Source of the DNA: Bifidobacterium breve
GTDB lineage: Bacteria > Actinomycetota > Thermoleophilia > Miltoncostaeales > Miltoncostaeaceae
DNA: 36,419 nucleotides
Assembly: GCA_945861935.1 (NCBI GenBank)
Contig: CAMAVU010000010.1
Coordinates: forward strand, 1-36,419
Direction: 5' to 3'
Part shown: positions 15,884-24,670 of the stretch, piece after piece
Position numbering within the stretch: position 1 is the stretch's first letter
Layout of the letters: every line of letters starts with the position of its first letter
Translations under genes and position numbers: made by a program
Notes under the pieces: model-generated
Databases searched by the model: none
The model's input: only the letters and a program-made list of their open reading frames with translations
Told to the model about the DNA's origin: nothing

Positions 15884-18214
15884 CCCACGCGACACGACGA
15901 TCCCCCCATTCCCGGGCCGCACGTCCACGTCGCCGCCCCGGTCGGTGCGCAGCACCTGGGCGCCGGACCGCGACAGGGCCTGAAGCGTGCGGTCGCGGGG
16001 ATGCCCGAAGGCATTCCCGGCGCCAGCCGACACCAATGCGGCCGCTGGGGACAGGCGGGCGAGCACGGCGGGCAGGCCCGGGTCCTCCGACCCGTGATGC
16101 GGCACCTGCAGCACGTCCACCCTTGGCAGGTCGAGTGGCGCCAGCACCGGGCTCTCGGCATCGCCGGGCACGAGCGCGCTCACGCCCGTGGCCACCGCGT
16201 GCACCACAAGCGAATGGGCGTTGGGATCGCCCGATGACGCCGCACCGGGTAGCGGGCCGATCACCCGCACCGTCCACGCGCGGGTGCTGACCTCGGTGCC
16301 GGCACCGGCCCACGTGACGGGAACCCCACGCGAGGCGGCCTCCCGCGCCAGCAGGCGCACCAGCGGCGCGCGACGGTCATCCCACGGCAGCACCAGATGG
16401 CCCACCGCCATGCCATCGAGCACAGCCATGGCCCCACCCGCATGGTCCGCGGAGCCGTGGCTCAGCACCATCACGCCCACGGATGACGCCCCCACCCGCT
16501 CCAGGCCGGTGATGACCGGCGGCGGATCACCCGCGGGGCCCGCATCAACCAGCACCTCCACTGACGACCCGTTGCGAAGCGCCACCGCTGACCCCTGCCC
16601 CACGTCGATCATCCGCAGGCCCACCCCCTGAGGGGGGCTCGCCCTCCCGCACCCAGAGGCCAGCCGGAGTGCGGGCCATGCCGCCAGAACCACCACGGCC
16701 ACCGAGACAGCGGCTCCCCGGGGTAGATGCACGACAGGCCACCGGCGGCCGACTGCGCCACGGCCGGGCACCCGCCGGAGCCACCACCACGCCATCGGTG
16801 GCACGGCGGCCAGAAGCGCCAGGGGCACGGCGCCCCAACCGGGCACCTGCTGCACCGCGCCGGGGATCGCGGATGCCACCGTGGCCACCAGCATGATGAG
16901 CGACGCGCCCATGGCCGCGACCCACGCGATCGCAATGCCCAACGGTCCCCAGATCGCATCAGCGACCACCCCGAGCATGGACACCACCACAACGGGCCCA
17001 GCCACCGGGACCGCCACAAGGTTCGACACCAGACCCACCACGGAGAGACTGCCGAACCCCGCCGCCAGCACCGGTGCGGTGGCGAGGCCCGCCCCCGCGG
17101 ACTGCGCCATCAGGTCGGCCGCGCGCCCGGGCATGAACCCGCGTAGCCAGTGCGACAGCGGAGGGGCGATGGCGAACAGGCCAGCCACCGCCGCAAACGA
17201 CAACTGCAGCCCGGGGTCGTCCACGGCGAGCGGATCAATGACCAGCATCATCGCCAGAGCCACCAGCAGCGCATTCCATGGCGCCCGGCGGTCGCCGCGC
17301 AGGTCGGCCGCCAGACCGATGGCCCCCATCAGGCCCGCCCGAAACACCGATGCCCCGCCGTCGCACGCCAGACAGTAGGCCAGCATGGCGGCTCCGGTCG
17401 TCGCCACTCGCCATGTGCGGGGCATGCCCGCCGCACCGAGCACGGCGATCACCCCGATGCCGATCACCGCCACGTTGTGACCGCTCACGGCAAGGAGGTG
17501 CCACAGGCCGGCATCGCGCATGCGCGTGGCCGCCGTATCGGAAAGGCCCTCGCCACCACCCAGCGCCATGCCGCGGACCAGGGCGGCCCGGTCGCCCGAC
17601 AGCCCGGCTGCCACGTGGGCCTGAGCCCACCGGCGCAGTGCGTCACGCGCCCCCTGAGGCCCGCCCCGCCACCCGACGCCGCGCCAGCCATCGGCCCGCA
17701 GGCGACCGGCGATACCTTGGCGGCGCAACCACGCCGTCCACCACGGTGGCGACCCCGTCCGGCTGGCGGGCGCGATGCGGCCCTCCACGCGCGCGACCAC
17801 CCCCACCGGAGGCGGGGATGCCCCGGGCGGCAGGTCCAGAAGCAGCCGGGTTCCCGGCGCGGGTGCTGCCTTCCCGCCCATGCGGGTCACCTGCACGGCC
17901 ACACGCACTCCGTGCGGGCCGATGGCGGGCGTGCCGGTGACCGTGACCATGCCCGTCGCCCACCCGGAGGTACGCACGGGAGCAGGGGTCGTGGCCTCCA
18001 CCCGCACCGCTGACCAGGCGGCCCCCGACCCGACGCACCCCACCGCGAGGAGCGCCACCACCACGCCGGGCCGCCCCCGGGCCCACGCCCATGGCGCGGC
18101 GCAGCAGGTGAGGACCGCGGCCGTGACCATCACGAGCAGGGGCACGCCCCGGGTTCCCATCGCGAGACCCGCCACCAACGCCGCCGGCAGAGCCAGCGGC
18201 AGGTGCCGGATCAC
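15881..18214 (-). CDS. comEC: Competence DNA channel ComEC
   Basis: Membrane channel for single-stranded DNA uptake during transformation; 777 aa with three parts. An N-terminal membrane/OB region (DUF4131-like) is followed by the Competence domain with many transmembrane helices (WHLLAVSGHNVAVIGIG block). The C-terminal metallo-beta-lactamase-like domain has SHGSADHAGG (585-594) and VPHHGS (about 704-709). The first His of the usual HxHxDH is at 586 but the second is replaced by Ser (HGSADH), a common ComEC variant. GTG 18214 overlaps the comEA stop as GTGA, which sets the start. With comEA it suggests natural competence, although the pilus genes are not in this window. Confidence 0.94.
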   Translation of the reverse strand: MIRHLPLALPAALVAGLAMGTRGVPLLVMVTAAVLTCCAAPWAWARGRPGVVVALLAVGCVGSGAAWSAVRVEATTPAPVRTSGWATGMVTVTGTPAIGPHGVRVAVQVTRMGGKAAPAPGTRLLLDLPPGASPPPVGVVARVEGRIAPASRTGSPPWWTAWLRRQGIAGRLRADGWRGVGWRGGPQGARDALRRWAQAHVAAGLSGDRAALVRGMALGGGEGLSDTAATRMRDAGLWHLLAVSGHNVAVIGIGVIAVLGAAGMPRTWRVATTGAAMLAYCLACDGGASVFRAGLMGAIGLAADLRGDRRAPWNALLVALAMMLVIDPLAVDDPGLQLSFAAVAGLFAIAPPLSHWLRGFMPGRAADLMAQSAGAGLATAPVLAAGFGSLSVVGLVSNLVAVPVAGPVVVVSMLGVVADAIWGPLGIAIAWVAAMGASLIMLVATVASAIPGAVQQVPGWGAVPLALLAAVPPMAWWWLRRVPGRGAVGRRWPVVHLPRGAAVSVAVVVLAAWPALRLASGCGRASPPQGVGLRMIDVGQGSAVALRNGSSVEVLVDAGPAGDPPPVITGLERVGASSVGVMVLSHGSADHAGGAMAVLDGMAVGHLVLPWDDRRAPLVRLLAREAASRGVPVTWAGAGTEVSTRAWTVRVIGPLPGAASSGDPNAHSLVVHAVATGVSALVPGDAESPVLAPLDLPRVDVLQVPHHGSEDPGLPAVLARLSPAAALVSAGAGNAFGHPRDRTLQALSRSGAQVLRTDRGGDVDVRPGNGGIVVSRG

Positions 18215-18783
18215 GGCACGACGCGGTTCCGAAGAGCCTCCATGCGGGCCGGGCCGATGCCCGGCACCTGATCCAGTTGGTCCACCGACGCGAACCCGCC
18301 ATGCGCATCGCGCCACGCGATGACGCGGGCTGCGAGCGCCGGTCCCACCCCGTCCAGGGCCTCGAGATCAGCAGCCGTGGCGGACGAGAGGCTCACCGGC
18401 CCCACCGCCCCGGCGGTGGCCGGTGCGCCACCCCGGCCAGCCCGCACGGGGACGACCACCTGCTGGCCGTCGGCGAGCGGCGCCGCGAGGTTGACCCGTG
18501 ACATGTCCGCGTCACGGGTCGGACCCCCGGCCATCCTCACCGCCTGGATCACACGGGAGTCGCCGCCGACGCGATACACGCCGGGACGCCGGACCGCCCC
18601 CGCGACATGGACCAGCGTGACCTTCTGAACGTCGGGCTGCCGCACGACCCGGGCGGCGACGGGGGCGGTCGACCCCTCGTCGCCCCCGTCGCCCGTGGAC
18701 CGCCACGCCATGACCGCGAGCACCAGGGCAAGGAGCCCGTACAGCCAGCCCGAGCGGCGCAACCACGGCATGAGGCGGTCCAT
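18211..18783 (-). CDS. comEA: Competence DNA receptor ComEA
   Basis: Membrane-anchored DNA-binding protein of 190 aa. There is one transmembrane helix at about 12-27 (GWLYGLLALVLAVMAW), then an SLBB domain at about 55-113 (VHVAGAVRRPGVYRV). A paired helix-hairpin-helix domain lies at about 130-187 (ATAADLEALDGVGPALAARVI, then VPGIGPARMEALR). This is the standard Gram-positive ComEA layout; it captures double-stranded DNA outside the membrane and passes it to ComEC, encoded next with a 4-nt overlap. A TACCGT hexamer six bases before ATG 18783 suggests a leaderless transcript. Confidence 0.95.
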   Translation of the reverse strand: MDRLMPWLRRSGWLYGLLALVLAVMAWRSTGDGGDEGSTAPVAARVVRQPDVQKVTLVHVAGAVRRPGVYRVGGDSRVIQAVRMAGGPTRDADMSRVNLAAPLADGQQVVVPVRAGRGGAPATAGAVGPVSLSSATAADLEALDGVGPALAARVIAWRDAHGGFASVDQLDQVPGIGPARMEALRNRVVP

Positions 18784-18789
18784 ACGGTC

Positions 18790-18795
18790 ACGGTA
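18790..18795 (-). promoter_or_regulatory. -10 element TACCGT of comEA
   Basis: TACCGT on the minus strand ends six bases before ATG 18783, identical in sequence and spacing to the element before the pentapeptide gene. It implies a leaderless comEA-comEC mRNA. No convincing -35 is visible. Confidence 0.55.
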
Positions 18796-18850
18796 GGCAT
18801 GCCCGCGTGACCGGTGACGCGCTGCCCGTGACGGGCCGCGCGCCGTGTGG

Positions 18851-21391
18851 TCACGTCCCGCCCACCACCACGTTCACGAGCCTCCCCGGCACCACGATCG
18901 TCCGCGCAGGCTCCGCGCCGCCCATCGCCGCCTGCACCTTTGGCAGCGCGAGAGCCAGGGCGATCAGGTCCTCGTCGGTGATGTCGGGCGACACATCGGC
19001 CCGATCACGCACCTTGCCGTTCACCTGGACGACGATCGTCACGATGTCGGCCGTCAGGAACTCCGGGTCCGCCTGGGGCCAGGGCTCCTCCCACAGGCGA
19101 TCGCCCCCCATTGCAGCCCAGAGTTCCGATGCGATGTGCGGAGCGAATGGGAAGAGCAGCGACACCGTCGTCCGGGCGGCGTGCCACGACGCCATGCGCA
19201 CCGGGGCCGTGTCACGGGCACCCTCCGCACCATCCCGCGTGGCGTGGTTCACGAGCTCCTGGATCGCCGAGATGGCGGTGTGGAACGAGAAGCGCTCGGC
19301 GATGTCCTGACTCACCTTGGCGACCGTCGCCTCGGCCTTGCGCACCAGCGCAAGAGCGGCGGCGTCACCGGCAAGGTCGTCGGCGGACGGACGGCCCGGA
19401 TCCACGTCGCCCGGCAGACCCCTGACGAGCCGCCAGACGCGGTCGAGGAACCTCCGCTGCCCCTCCACGCCCGAGTCCGACCACTCTGCGTCGTCAGCGG
19501 CGGGGCCCATGAACAGGATGTAGAGGCGGAGGGTGTCCGCGCCGAAACGCTGGATGATCTCGTCGGGCGGCACGACGTTGCCGCGGCTCTTGCTCATCTT
19601 CGCACCGTGGTGATGAATCATCCCCTGCGTGAAGAGGCGCGCGAAGGGCTCACGGGTGCCCACAAGGCCGAGGTCGTGCAGGACCTTGGTGAAGAAGCGC
19701 GCGTACAGCAGGTGCAGGATCGCGTGCTCGACACCCCCGATGTACTGGTCCACGGGCAGCCAGTAATCGGCGACCTCCCGGCGGAAGGGCCCCTCGGTGA
19801 GATCCGGGGCCGTGTATCTGAGGAAATACCAGGACGAATCCACGAACGTGTCCATGGTGTCGGTCTCGCGACGGGCGGGGGCCCCACACGCCGGGCAGGT
19901 GGTGCTGACCCAATCCAGGGCAGCCGCCAGCGGGCTCTGGCCACGGGGCGCGTAGTCATCCACGTGAGGGAGGAGCACCGGCAGATCGGCGTCGGGGACC
20001 GGCACCACGCCGCAGACATCGCAGTTCACCACCGGGATCGGAGCACCCCAGTACCGCTGCCGTGAGATGAGCCAGTCGCGGAGGCGATAGCCCACGGTGG
20101 CCTCGCCGTCGCCCCGCGCGGCGAGCAGCGCGCACATGGCGTCCCCGGCCTCGTCCACGGTCATCCCATCGAGGGGTCCGGAGTTCACCAGACGCCCGGG
20201 GCCCGCCCAGACCTCCTCCAACGGTGCATCCGCCGGCACCCCCTCGGGCGCGATGACCCGCCGCACCGTCAGGCCATGGGCCCGCGCGAAGGCGAAGTCG
20301 CGCTCGTCGTGCCCCGGCACCGCCATGATCGCGCCTGTGCCGTAGTCCATGAGGACGTAGTCGGCGACCCAGATGGGGATCTGCTCGCCCGTGGCGGGGT
20401 TGGTCACATGCCGACCCGTGGACACGCCGGTCTTCGGACGCTCCATGCTGCTGCGCTCAGCCACCGCCGTGCGCGCCGCACCGGCGAGGTACGACATCAC
20501 CGCGTCACGCTCCGGGCGCCCCTCGACCAGACGTGGCACCAGGGGGTGCTCGGGTGCCATCAGGAAGAACGTCGCACCGTGGAGGGTGTCGGGGCGCGTC
20601 GTGAACACCGGGATCACCACGTCGGGGTCGTCGGCCAGCCGGAACACGACGCGCGCGCCCACCGAGCGGCCGATCCAGTTGCGCTGCATGGTCAGCACAC
20701 GCTCCGGCCAGTCGTCCAGCAGATCCATGTCGTCGAGCAGCGCCTGGGCGTAGTCGGTGATGCGGAAGAACCACTGGGGCAGTTGCCTCAACTCCACCGG
20801 GGCCGAACAGCGCTCGCACAGCCCGTCCACCACCTGTTCGTTGGCCAAGACCGTCTGGTCCGCCGGGCACCAGTTGACGGCCGCCTCGCGGCGCTCGGCC
20901 AGACCCCTCTCGAGGAACCGCAGGAAGATCCACTGCGTCCATCGGTAGTACCCGGGATCCGCGGTAGAGATCTCCGTGTCCCAGTCGATGGAGAAGCCGA
21001 GGCGCCGGAGTTGCATGCGGATGGCGGCGATGTTGCGGTGGGTCACCGTGGCCGGCGGCTCGCCCGTGCGGATGGCCGCGTTCTCAGCGGGCAGCCCGAA
21101 GGCGTCGTACCCCATCGGGTGGAACACCACGTGGCCGGTCCGGCGCCGGTGGTGCGCCACCACGTCGCCCATCGTGTAGTTCTTGACGTGCCCCATGTGG
21201 ATCTCGCCCGACGGGTACGGGAGCATCTCGAGGACGTAGGCCTTCGGTGCGTCCGGCAGCGGGGACGGCTCCCCGTCGCGCGCCACGGGCTCCGCGTGGA
21301 AGGCCCGCTCGGCGTCCCACGCGGACTGCCAGCGGGCCTCCGTCCCCGCCGGGTCGTACCGTTCCGGGAGTTCGCTCGGCGGTGGGGTCAT
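18851..21391 (-). CDS. leuS: Leucyl-tRNA synthetase
   Basis: Class Ia aminoacyl-tRNA synthetase, 846 aa, charging tRNA-Leu. HIGH is present as HMGH (65-68) in LPYPSGEIHMGHVKNYTMGD and KMSKS at about 598-602. Between them lie the CP1 editing domain (GTGAIMAVPGHDERDFAF) and the catalytic MDTFVDSSWYFLRY block. The C-terminal anticodon-binding and VQVNGKVRDR regions are complete. ATG 21391 is chosen because it is the family-typical N-terminus; sequence further upstream overlaps the divergent acetyltransferase. No T-box fits in the short divergent gap. A TACTGT hexamer nine bases before ATG may be its -10. Confidence 0.97.
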   Translation of the reverse strand: MTPPPSELPERYDPAGTEARWQSAWDAERAFHAEPVARDGEPSPLPDAPKAYVLEMLPYPSGEIHMGHVKNYTMGDVVAHHRRRTGHVVFHPMGYDAFGLPAENAAIRTGEPPATVTHRNIAAIRMQLRRLGFSIDWDTEISTADPGYYRWTQWIFLRFLERGLAERREAAVNWCPADQTVLANEQVVDGLCERCSAPVELRQLPQWFFRITDYAQALLDDMDLLDDWPERVLTMQRNWIGRSVGARVVFRLADDPDVVIPVFTTRPDTLHGATFFLMAPEHPLVPRLVEGRPERDAVMSYLAGAARTAVAERSSMERPKTGVSTGRHVTNPATGEQIPIWVADYVLMDYGTGAIMAVPGHDERDFAFARAHGLTVRRVIAPEGVPADAPLEEVWAGPGRLVNSGPLDGMTVDEAGDAMCALLAARGDGEATVGYRLRDWLISRQRYWGAPIPVVNCDVCGVVPVPDADLPVLLPHVDDYAPRGQSPLAAALDWVSTTCPACGAPARRETDTMDTFVDSSWYFLRYTAPDLTEGPFRREVADYWLPVDQYIGGVEHAILHLLYARFFTKVLHDLGLVGTREPFARLFTQGMIHHHGAKMSKSRGNVVPPDEIIQRFGADTLRLYILFMGPAADDAEWSDSGVEGQRRFLDRVWRLVRGLPGDVDPGRPSADDLAGDAAALALVRKAEATVAKVSQDIAERFSFHTAISAIQELVNHATRDGAEGARDTAPVRMASWHAARTTVSLLFPFAPHIASELWAAMGGDRLWEEPWPQADPEFLTADIVTIVVQVNGKVRDRADVSPDITDEDLIALALALPKVQAAMGGAEPARTIVVPGRLVNVVVGGT

Positions 21392-21400
21392 CGGCGGGCG

Positions 21401-21406
21401 ACAGTA
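21401..21406 (-). promoter_or_regulatory. Possible -10 element TACTGT of leuS
   Basis: TACTGT on the minus strand lies nine bases before ATG 21391, predicting a 5' leader of only a few bases. The identical hexamer occurs upstream of rplU. The -35 is not recognisable, so this is tentative. Confidence 0.35.
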
Positions 21407-21428
21407 CCAACTCGGAAAGGCGTACCCA

Positions 21429-21863
21429 CTGACGACCCTGAGCGCCAGGACCCAGATACGGCAGGCGGACCTCGGCGCCGAGTTCGACGCCATCCTCGCC
21501 ATCTACGCGGCCAACGGCTGGAGCCATGCCCGGCATCCCGACCGCTTGCGGGTCGCACTGGACCGCGCCGACCGTGCTCTGGTGGCCGTCCTCGACGACC
21601 AGGTGGTCGGCTTCGTCCGGACGATGAGCGACGGGGCCTTCGCCGTCTACATCGCGGACATCCTCGTTCTCCCGGAGGTCCAGCGCCAGGGGATCGGGAC
21701 CAGCCTCCTCAGGGCCGTCCTCGACCACTACCCGATGGGGCAGTTCCACCATCAGGTGCTCATCGCCGAGCGCGACGCCGAAGGGTTCTACCGCCGGATG
21801 GGAATGTCCGCCGTAGGTACCGTCGGCCTGACTGCATTCATCCGCACGCGCAACACAACGTGA
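21429..21863 (+). CDS. GNAT-family N-acetyltransferase
   Basis: Acetyl-CoA-dependent acyltransferase of the GNAT superfamily, about 144 aa; substrate unknown. Motif A is present as LVLPEVQRQGIGTSLLRAVL, preceded by a beta strand with AVYIADI. Motif B follows as AEGFYRRMGM. The N-terminal stretch AILAIYAANGWSHARHPDRL belongs to the same family but lies upstream of the first canonical start (TTG 21546, which would give a truncated 105-aa protein). In this frame CTG 21429 is preceded by GGAAAGG at 8-nt spacing, so I place the start there. It is read divergently from leuS with only 37 bp between them. Confidence 0.75.
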   Translation: MTTLSARTQIRQADLGAEFDAILAIYAANGWSHARHPDRLRVALDRADRALVAVLDDQVVGFVRTMSDGAFAVYIADILVLPEVQRQGIGTSLLRAVLDHYPMGQFHHQVLIAERDAEGFYRRMGMSAVGTVGLTAFIRTRNTT

Positions 21864-22016
21864 TGATGTGACGCTCACGGGGCACGACGCCGCGCCTCGG
21901 ACTAGCGTTCCAGACGGCTCCTCATGAGAGGGGCAGCAAAAGCGTGGACGTGCAGGCCGTCGGTACCCTAGTCGTTCGACGAGCAGTTGCAGGCCTCGCC
22001 GAACAAGGTGGAAAAC

Positions 22017-22220
22017 GTGCCGGAAGGCGTCGTCAAGTGGTTCAACGCTGAGAAGGGCTTCGGGTTCATCACTCCCGATGACGGGGGTAAGGATCTGTTC
22101 GTGCACTTCTCGGAGATTCAGGGGTCGGGCTACCGCACCCTCGACGAGGGGCAGCGCGTGACCTTCACTGCCGGCGAGGGCCCGAAGGGCCCTCAGGCGC
22201 AGGCGGTCCAGGCGGCCTGA
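22017..22220 (+). CDS. cspA: Cold-shock protein, CspA family
   Basis: Single cold-shock domain of 67 aa, a five-stranded OB-fold RNA chaperone. RNP1 is KGFGFI (13-18) and RNP2 LFVHF (27-31). The start [20 protein letters not shown] is typical. GTG 22017 has AGGTGG six bases upstream; a TTG at 21987 would add ten non-conserved residues. About 150 bp of non-coding DNA lies upstream, containing TANNNT hexamers (TAGCGT 21903-21908, TACCCT 21964-21969), so the leader could be 40-100 nt, as is usual for csp genes. Two hairpins follow the stop. Confidence 0.95.
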   Translation: MPEGVVKWFNAEKGFGFITPDDGGKDLFVHFSEIQGSGYRTLDEGQRVTFTAGEGPKGPQAQAVQAA

Positions 22221-22225
22221 GCCCC

Positions 22226-22285
22226 GGACGCCCGGTGGGCGTCCTCAGGCAGTACCCGACGGGCCCCTCTTCGGAGGGGCCCGTC
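22226..22285 (+). terminator. Double hairpin terminator after cspA
   Basis: The first hairpin is GGACGCCC/GGGCGTCC (22226-22233 and 22237-22244) with a 3-nt loop, extended by CCTGA/TCAGG outside. The second is a perfect 12-bp stem, GACGGGCCCCTC/GAGGGGCCCGTC (22258-22269 and 22274-22285), closed by a C(UUCG)G tetraloop, one of the most stable RNA loops. It is followed by GCGTT rather than a long T-tract. Confidence 0.75.
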
Positions 22286-22380
22286 GCGTTCCCGGGGAGG
22301 TTGGGCATGGCGCCGCGATAGTGTGCCGCGCCGTGCCTGCCCCCGGACCGGGGGCAGCGGTCGGCTTCGGGGAGGCGCGT

Positions 22381-23859
22381 GTGTCGCAGGTGACGGCGGG
22401 AGCCGGCCGCGATCAGCGGATGTGGGAGCGGCGCTGGGTCATCCTCGCCATCCTCGGGCTGGCCCAGCTGATGGTGGTGCTGGACGCCACGATCGTCAAC
22501 ATCGCATTGCCGTCCGCGCAGGCCGACCTCGGGTTCTCCGACTCCAACCGGCAGTGGATCATCACCGCCTACGCGCTGGCATTCGGCAGCCTGCTGCTGT
22601 TCGGCGGGCGCCTGTGCGACCTCCTCGGTCGCAAGTGGGTCTTCGTGTGGGGCCTCATCGGCTTCGCGGTGGCATCCGCTCTCGGCGGCATCGCACAGGA
22701 CTTCACGACTCTGGTGACGGCCCGCGCCCTGCAGGGGGTCTTCGGTGCGCTTCTGGCGCCGGCGGCCCTGTCGCTGCTCACCACGATCTTCACCGACCCC
22801 CGTGAGCGCGGTAAGGCATTCGGCATCTACGGCGCAATCGCGGGTGGCGGCGGGGCGCTCGGCCTGCTTCTTGGCGGCGTCCTCACTGAGTATCTGTCGT
22901 GGCGGTGGTGCCTCTGGGTGAATCTGATCCTCGCCGTCCCCGCCGTCATCTGTGCCGTCGTCCTGCTGGTGTCCCACGGTCGCGGGCGGGCGAGCCTCGA
23001 CATCCCCGGCACCATCACATCGGTCCTCGGTCTCCTCGCGCTGGTCTATGGCTTCACGCGGGCCGAGATTGATGGATGGACCTCCGGCACCACCGTTCTG
23101 CTGCTCATCGCAGCGCTGGGACTGCTCGCCGCATTCGTGTGGATAGAGATCGGCGCAAAAGAGCCCATGCTGCCCATGCACGTGCTCGCCGATCGCAATC
23201 GCGGCGGGGCCTACCTGGGTCTGGGGCTGGCCTCGGCGGCGCTCTTCGCGGTGTTCCTCTTCCTGACGTTCTACCTGCAGGACACGCTCGGGTACTCGCC
23301 CGTCGCCACGGGTCTCGCCTTCCTGCCCATGACCGCGGCCATCATGGTGACCGCCACAACATCAACAGCCATCATCCTGCCGCGCACCGGCCCGCGCCTG
23401 CCGGTGACCTTGGGAATGCTCCTCGGCACGATCGGCGTCGGCCTGCTCACACAGATCGGCGTGGACACGCCGTATCTGACCCATGTGCTGCCGGGGCTGG
23501 TGGTGAGCGGACTCGGGCTCGGTCTGGTGTTCGCGTGCTGCTTCGAACTCGGCACGATGGGCGTGGACGCGAGCGACTCGGGCGTTGCCTCAGCCATGGT
23601 GAACACCACGCAGCAGGTCGGGGGGTCCATCGGAACGGCGCTCCTCAGCACGATTTTCGCGAGCGCCGTCACTGCGTTCGTGGCCGGGCCCGGTGACCCC
23701 GAGGCGACCGTCACCGGGGCGGCGGCACAGGTGGACGGCTACACGACCGCCTTCTGGTGGGCGACCGGCATCTTCCTGCTCGCGACCGTGGTATGCGGGC
23801 TCCTGCTTACCAAGGATCTGCCCGACCACGACCCACGCGCGCGCGCCGGGGCCGCATAG
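22381..23859 (+). CDS. DHA2-family MFS exporter (EmrB/QacA-like)
   Basis: Proton-driven drug or metabolite exporter of the major facilitator superfamily, 492 aa with about fourteen hydrophobic segments, as in the DHA2 branch. Diagnostic motifs are LDATIVNIALPSAQ in helix 1, motif A (GRLCDLLGRK) after helix 2, and the motif C region GGGGALGLLLGGVLTEYLSWRW. GTG 22381 is preceded by GGGGAGG at 5-nt spacing; an earlier GTG at 22321 lacks such a site. Substrate cannot be predicted. It converges with the lipoprotein gene at 23944, and a decayed copy of its 3' end lies at 24382-24660 in the same orientation before a second lipoprotein gene. Confidence 0.9.
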   Translation: MSQVTAGAGRDQRMWERRWVILAILGLAQLMVVLDATIVNIALPSAQADLGFSDSNRQWIITAYALAFGSLLLFGGRLCDLLGRKWVFVWGLIGFAVASALGGIAQDFTTLVTARALQGVFGALLAPAALSLLTTIFTDPRERGKAFGIYGAIAGGGGALGLLLGGVLTEYLSWRWCLWVNLILAVPAVICAVVLLVSHGRGRASLDIPGTITSVLGLLALVYGFTRAEIDGWTSGTTVLLLIAALGLLAAFVWIEIGAKEPMLPMHVLADRNRGGAYLGLGLASAALFAVFLFLTFYLQDTLGYSPVATGLAFLPMTAAIMVTATTSTAIILPRTGPRLPVTLGMLLGTIGVGLLTQIGVDTPYLTHVLPGLVVSGLGLGLVFACCFELGTMGVDASDSGVASAMVNTTQQVGGSIGTALLSTIFASAVTAFVAGPGDPEATVTGAAAQVDGYTTAFWWATGIFLLATVVCGLLLTKDLPDHDPRARAGAA

Positions 23860-23880
23860 CGACCATCCCCCGTGCTCCGC

Positions 23881-23897
23881 GACCCCGCCCCGGGGTC
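23881..23897. terminator. Hairpin between convergent MFS and lipoprotein genes
   Basis: GACCCCG (23881-23887) and CGGGGTC (23891-23897) pair around CCC in the 84-bp gap between two convergent genes. It can serve both directions. No T-tract is present. Confidence 0.4.
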
Positions 23898-23943
23898 ACG
23901 CCGGGGAGCGACCAGTGCGGGCGGACCGCGGTCGGGCGGGAAA

Positions 23944-24342
23944 TCAGGCCGGGTAGTCGGCGACCAGAGTGGCGCGGAGCTCCTCTGACGCGTCCTCGAT
24001 GACCTCCTCGCAGGCTGCGTTGGCCTCCTTGCCGGCGTCCGACCCGTTCAGGATCTCGTCCTCATTCACCCTCGCCTCCAGGCAGGCGAGGGAGTTCCGG
24101 CAGATGGTGTCGAAGCCCGTACGAAGATGCGCGATTCCCTCCGCGGAGATCGTGTCCTCAAGGGCCAGAACCGCATCATCCACCTGACCCGAGCACCCGG
24201 TCATGTAGGCCTCTCGCGCCGTCTCCGACCAAACCGCTGCCGTGCTCGGCGCCGGGTCCGGCGACGAACCGCACCCGGCGCCGAGGGCAACCGCTGCTGC
24301 CAGAACCACCACCGCTGAACATGCACTCATGCGTTTGATCAT
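23944..24342 (-). CDS. Small four-cysteine lipoprotein, copy 1
   Basis: 132-aa predicted lipoprotein of unknown function. The N-terminal hydrophobic signal (SAVVVLAAAVALGAGC) ends at a lipobox-like Cys24, followed by GSS. The mature part is acidic and helical with four cysteines (50, 81, 87, 111) that could form two disulfides. It shares the segment DTISAEGI, then RTGF-x-TIC-x4-L-x-CLEA, and all four Cys with the protein at 24721-25113, so the two are paralogues. A TAGCCT hexamer six bases before ATG 24342 suggests a leaderless mRNA. Met5 is an alternative start. It is convergent with the MFS gene. Confidence 0.8.
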   Translation of the reverse strand: MIKRMSACSAVVVLAAAVALGAGCGSSPDPAPSTAAVWSETAREAYMTGCSGQVDDAVLALEDTISAEGIAHLRTGFDTICRNSLACLEARVNEDEILNGSDAGKEANAACEEVIEDASEELRATLVADYPA

Positions 24343-24348
24343 GCGGGA

Positions 24349-24354
24349 AGGCTA
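24349..24354 (-). promoter_or_regulatory. -10 element TAGCCT of lipoprotein copy 1
   Basis: TAGCCT on the minus strand ends six bases before ATG 24342. The second lipoprotein gene has the same hexamer and spacing, so the element was duplicated or kept with the gene. A leaderless mRNA is implied. Confidence 0.6.
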
Positions 24355-24381
24355 CAGCATCCACATGCGGAGTGTCGGAAT

Positions 24382-24660
24382 GCGACCGGCCCGATGGACG
24401 TGGACGCGAGCGGCCCGGGCGGCGGCTCGGCCATGGTGAACACCACACAGCAGATGGGAGGTTCCATCGGAACTGCGCTCCTCAGCACCATCTTCTCGAG
24501 CGCCGTCCCTGCGTTCGTGGACGCGAGCAGCGACCCCGACGCGCCGGTCACCCGGGCAGCGCCCCAGATGGACGGCGACGCGACCGCCTTCTGGTGGCGG
24601 GCCGACACCGTCCTGCCGGCAACCGTGGAGTGTGGGGTCGTGCTCACCGGAACCCGTCCC
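24382..24660 (+). pseudogene. Decayed 3' fragment of a second MFS exporter gene
   Basis: The translated sequence MDVDASGPGGGSAMVNTTQQ, then GGSIGTALLSTIF and ATAFWW, matches the last about 95 residues of the intact exporter (MGVDASDSGVASAMVNTTQQ, then GGSIGTALLSTIF and TTAFWW). The first about 390 codons are missing; the homology begins next to the promoter of lipoprotein copy 1. The last helix is degraded (TVLPATVECGVVLTGTRPG against IFLLATVVCGLLLTKDLPD) and the normal stop is lost. No start signal or promoter is seen. It is a remnant of a tandem duplication that included the adjacent lipoprotein gene. Confidence 0.82.
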
Positions 24661-24670
24661 GGGCCCGCTG

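Noticed and set aside
21392-21428. T-box leader upstream of leuS
   Set aside because: Only 37 bp separate leuS from the divergent acetyltransferase, and no T-box sequence is present.
20276-21871. 531-codon plus-strand frame reaching over the GNAT gene
   Set aside because: Its first part is antisense to leuS and its last part is out of frame with the clear GNAT motifs.
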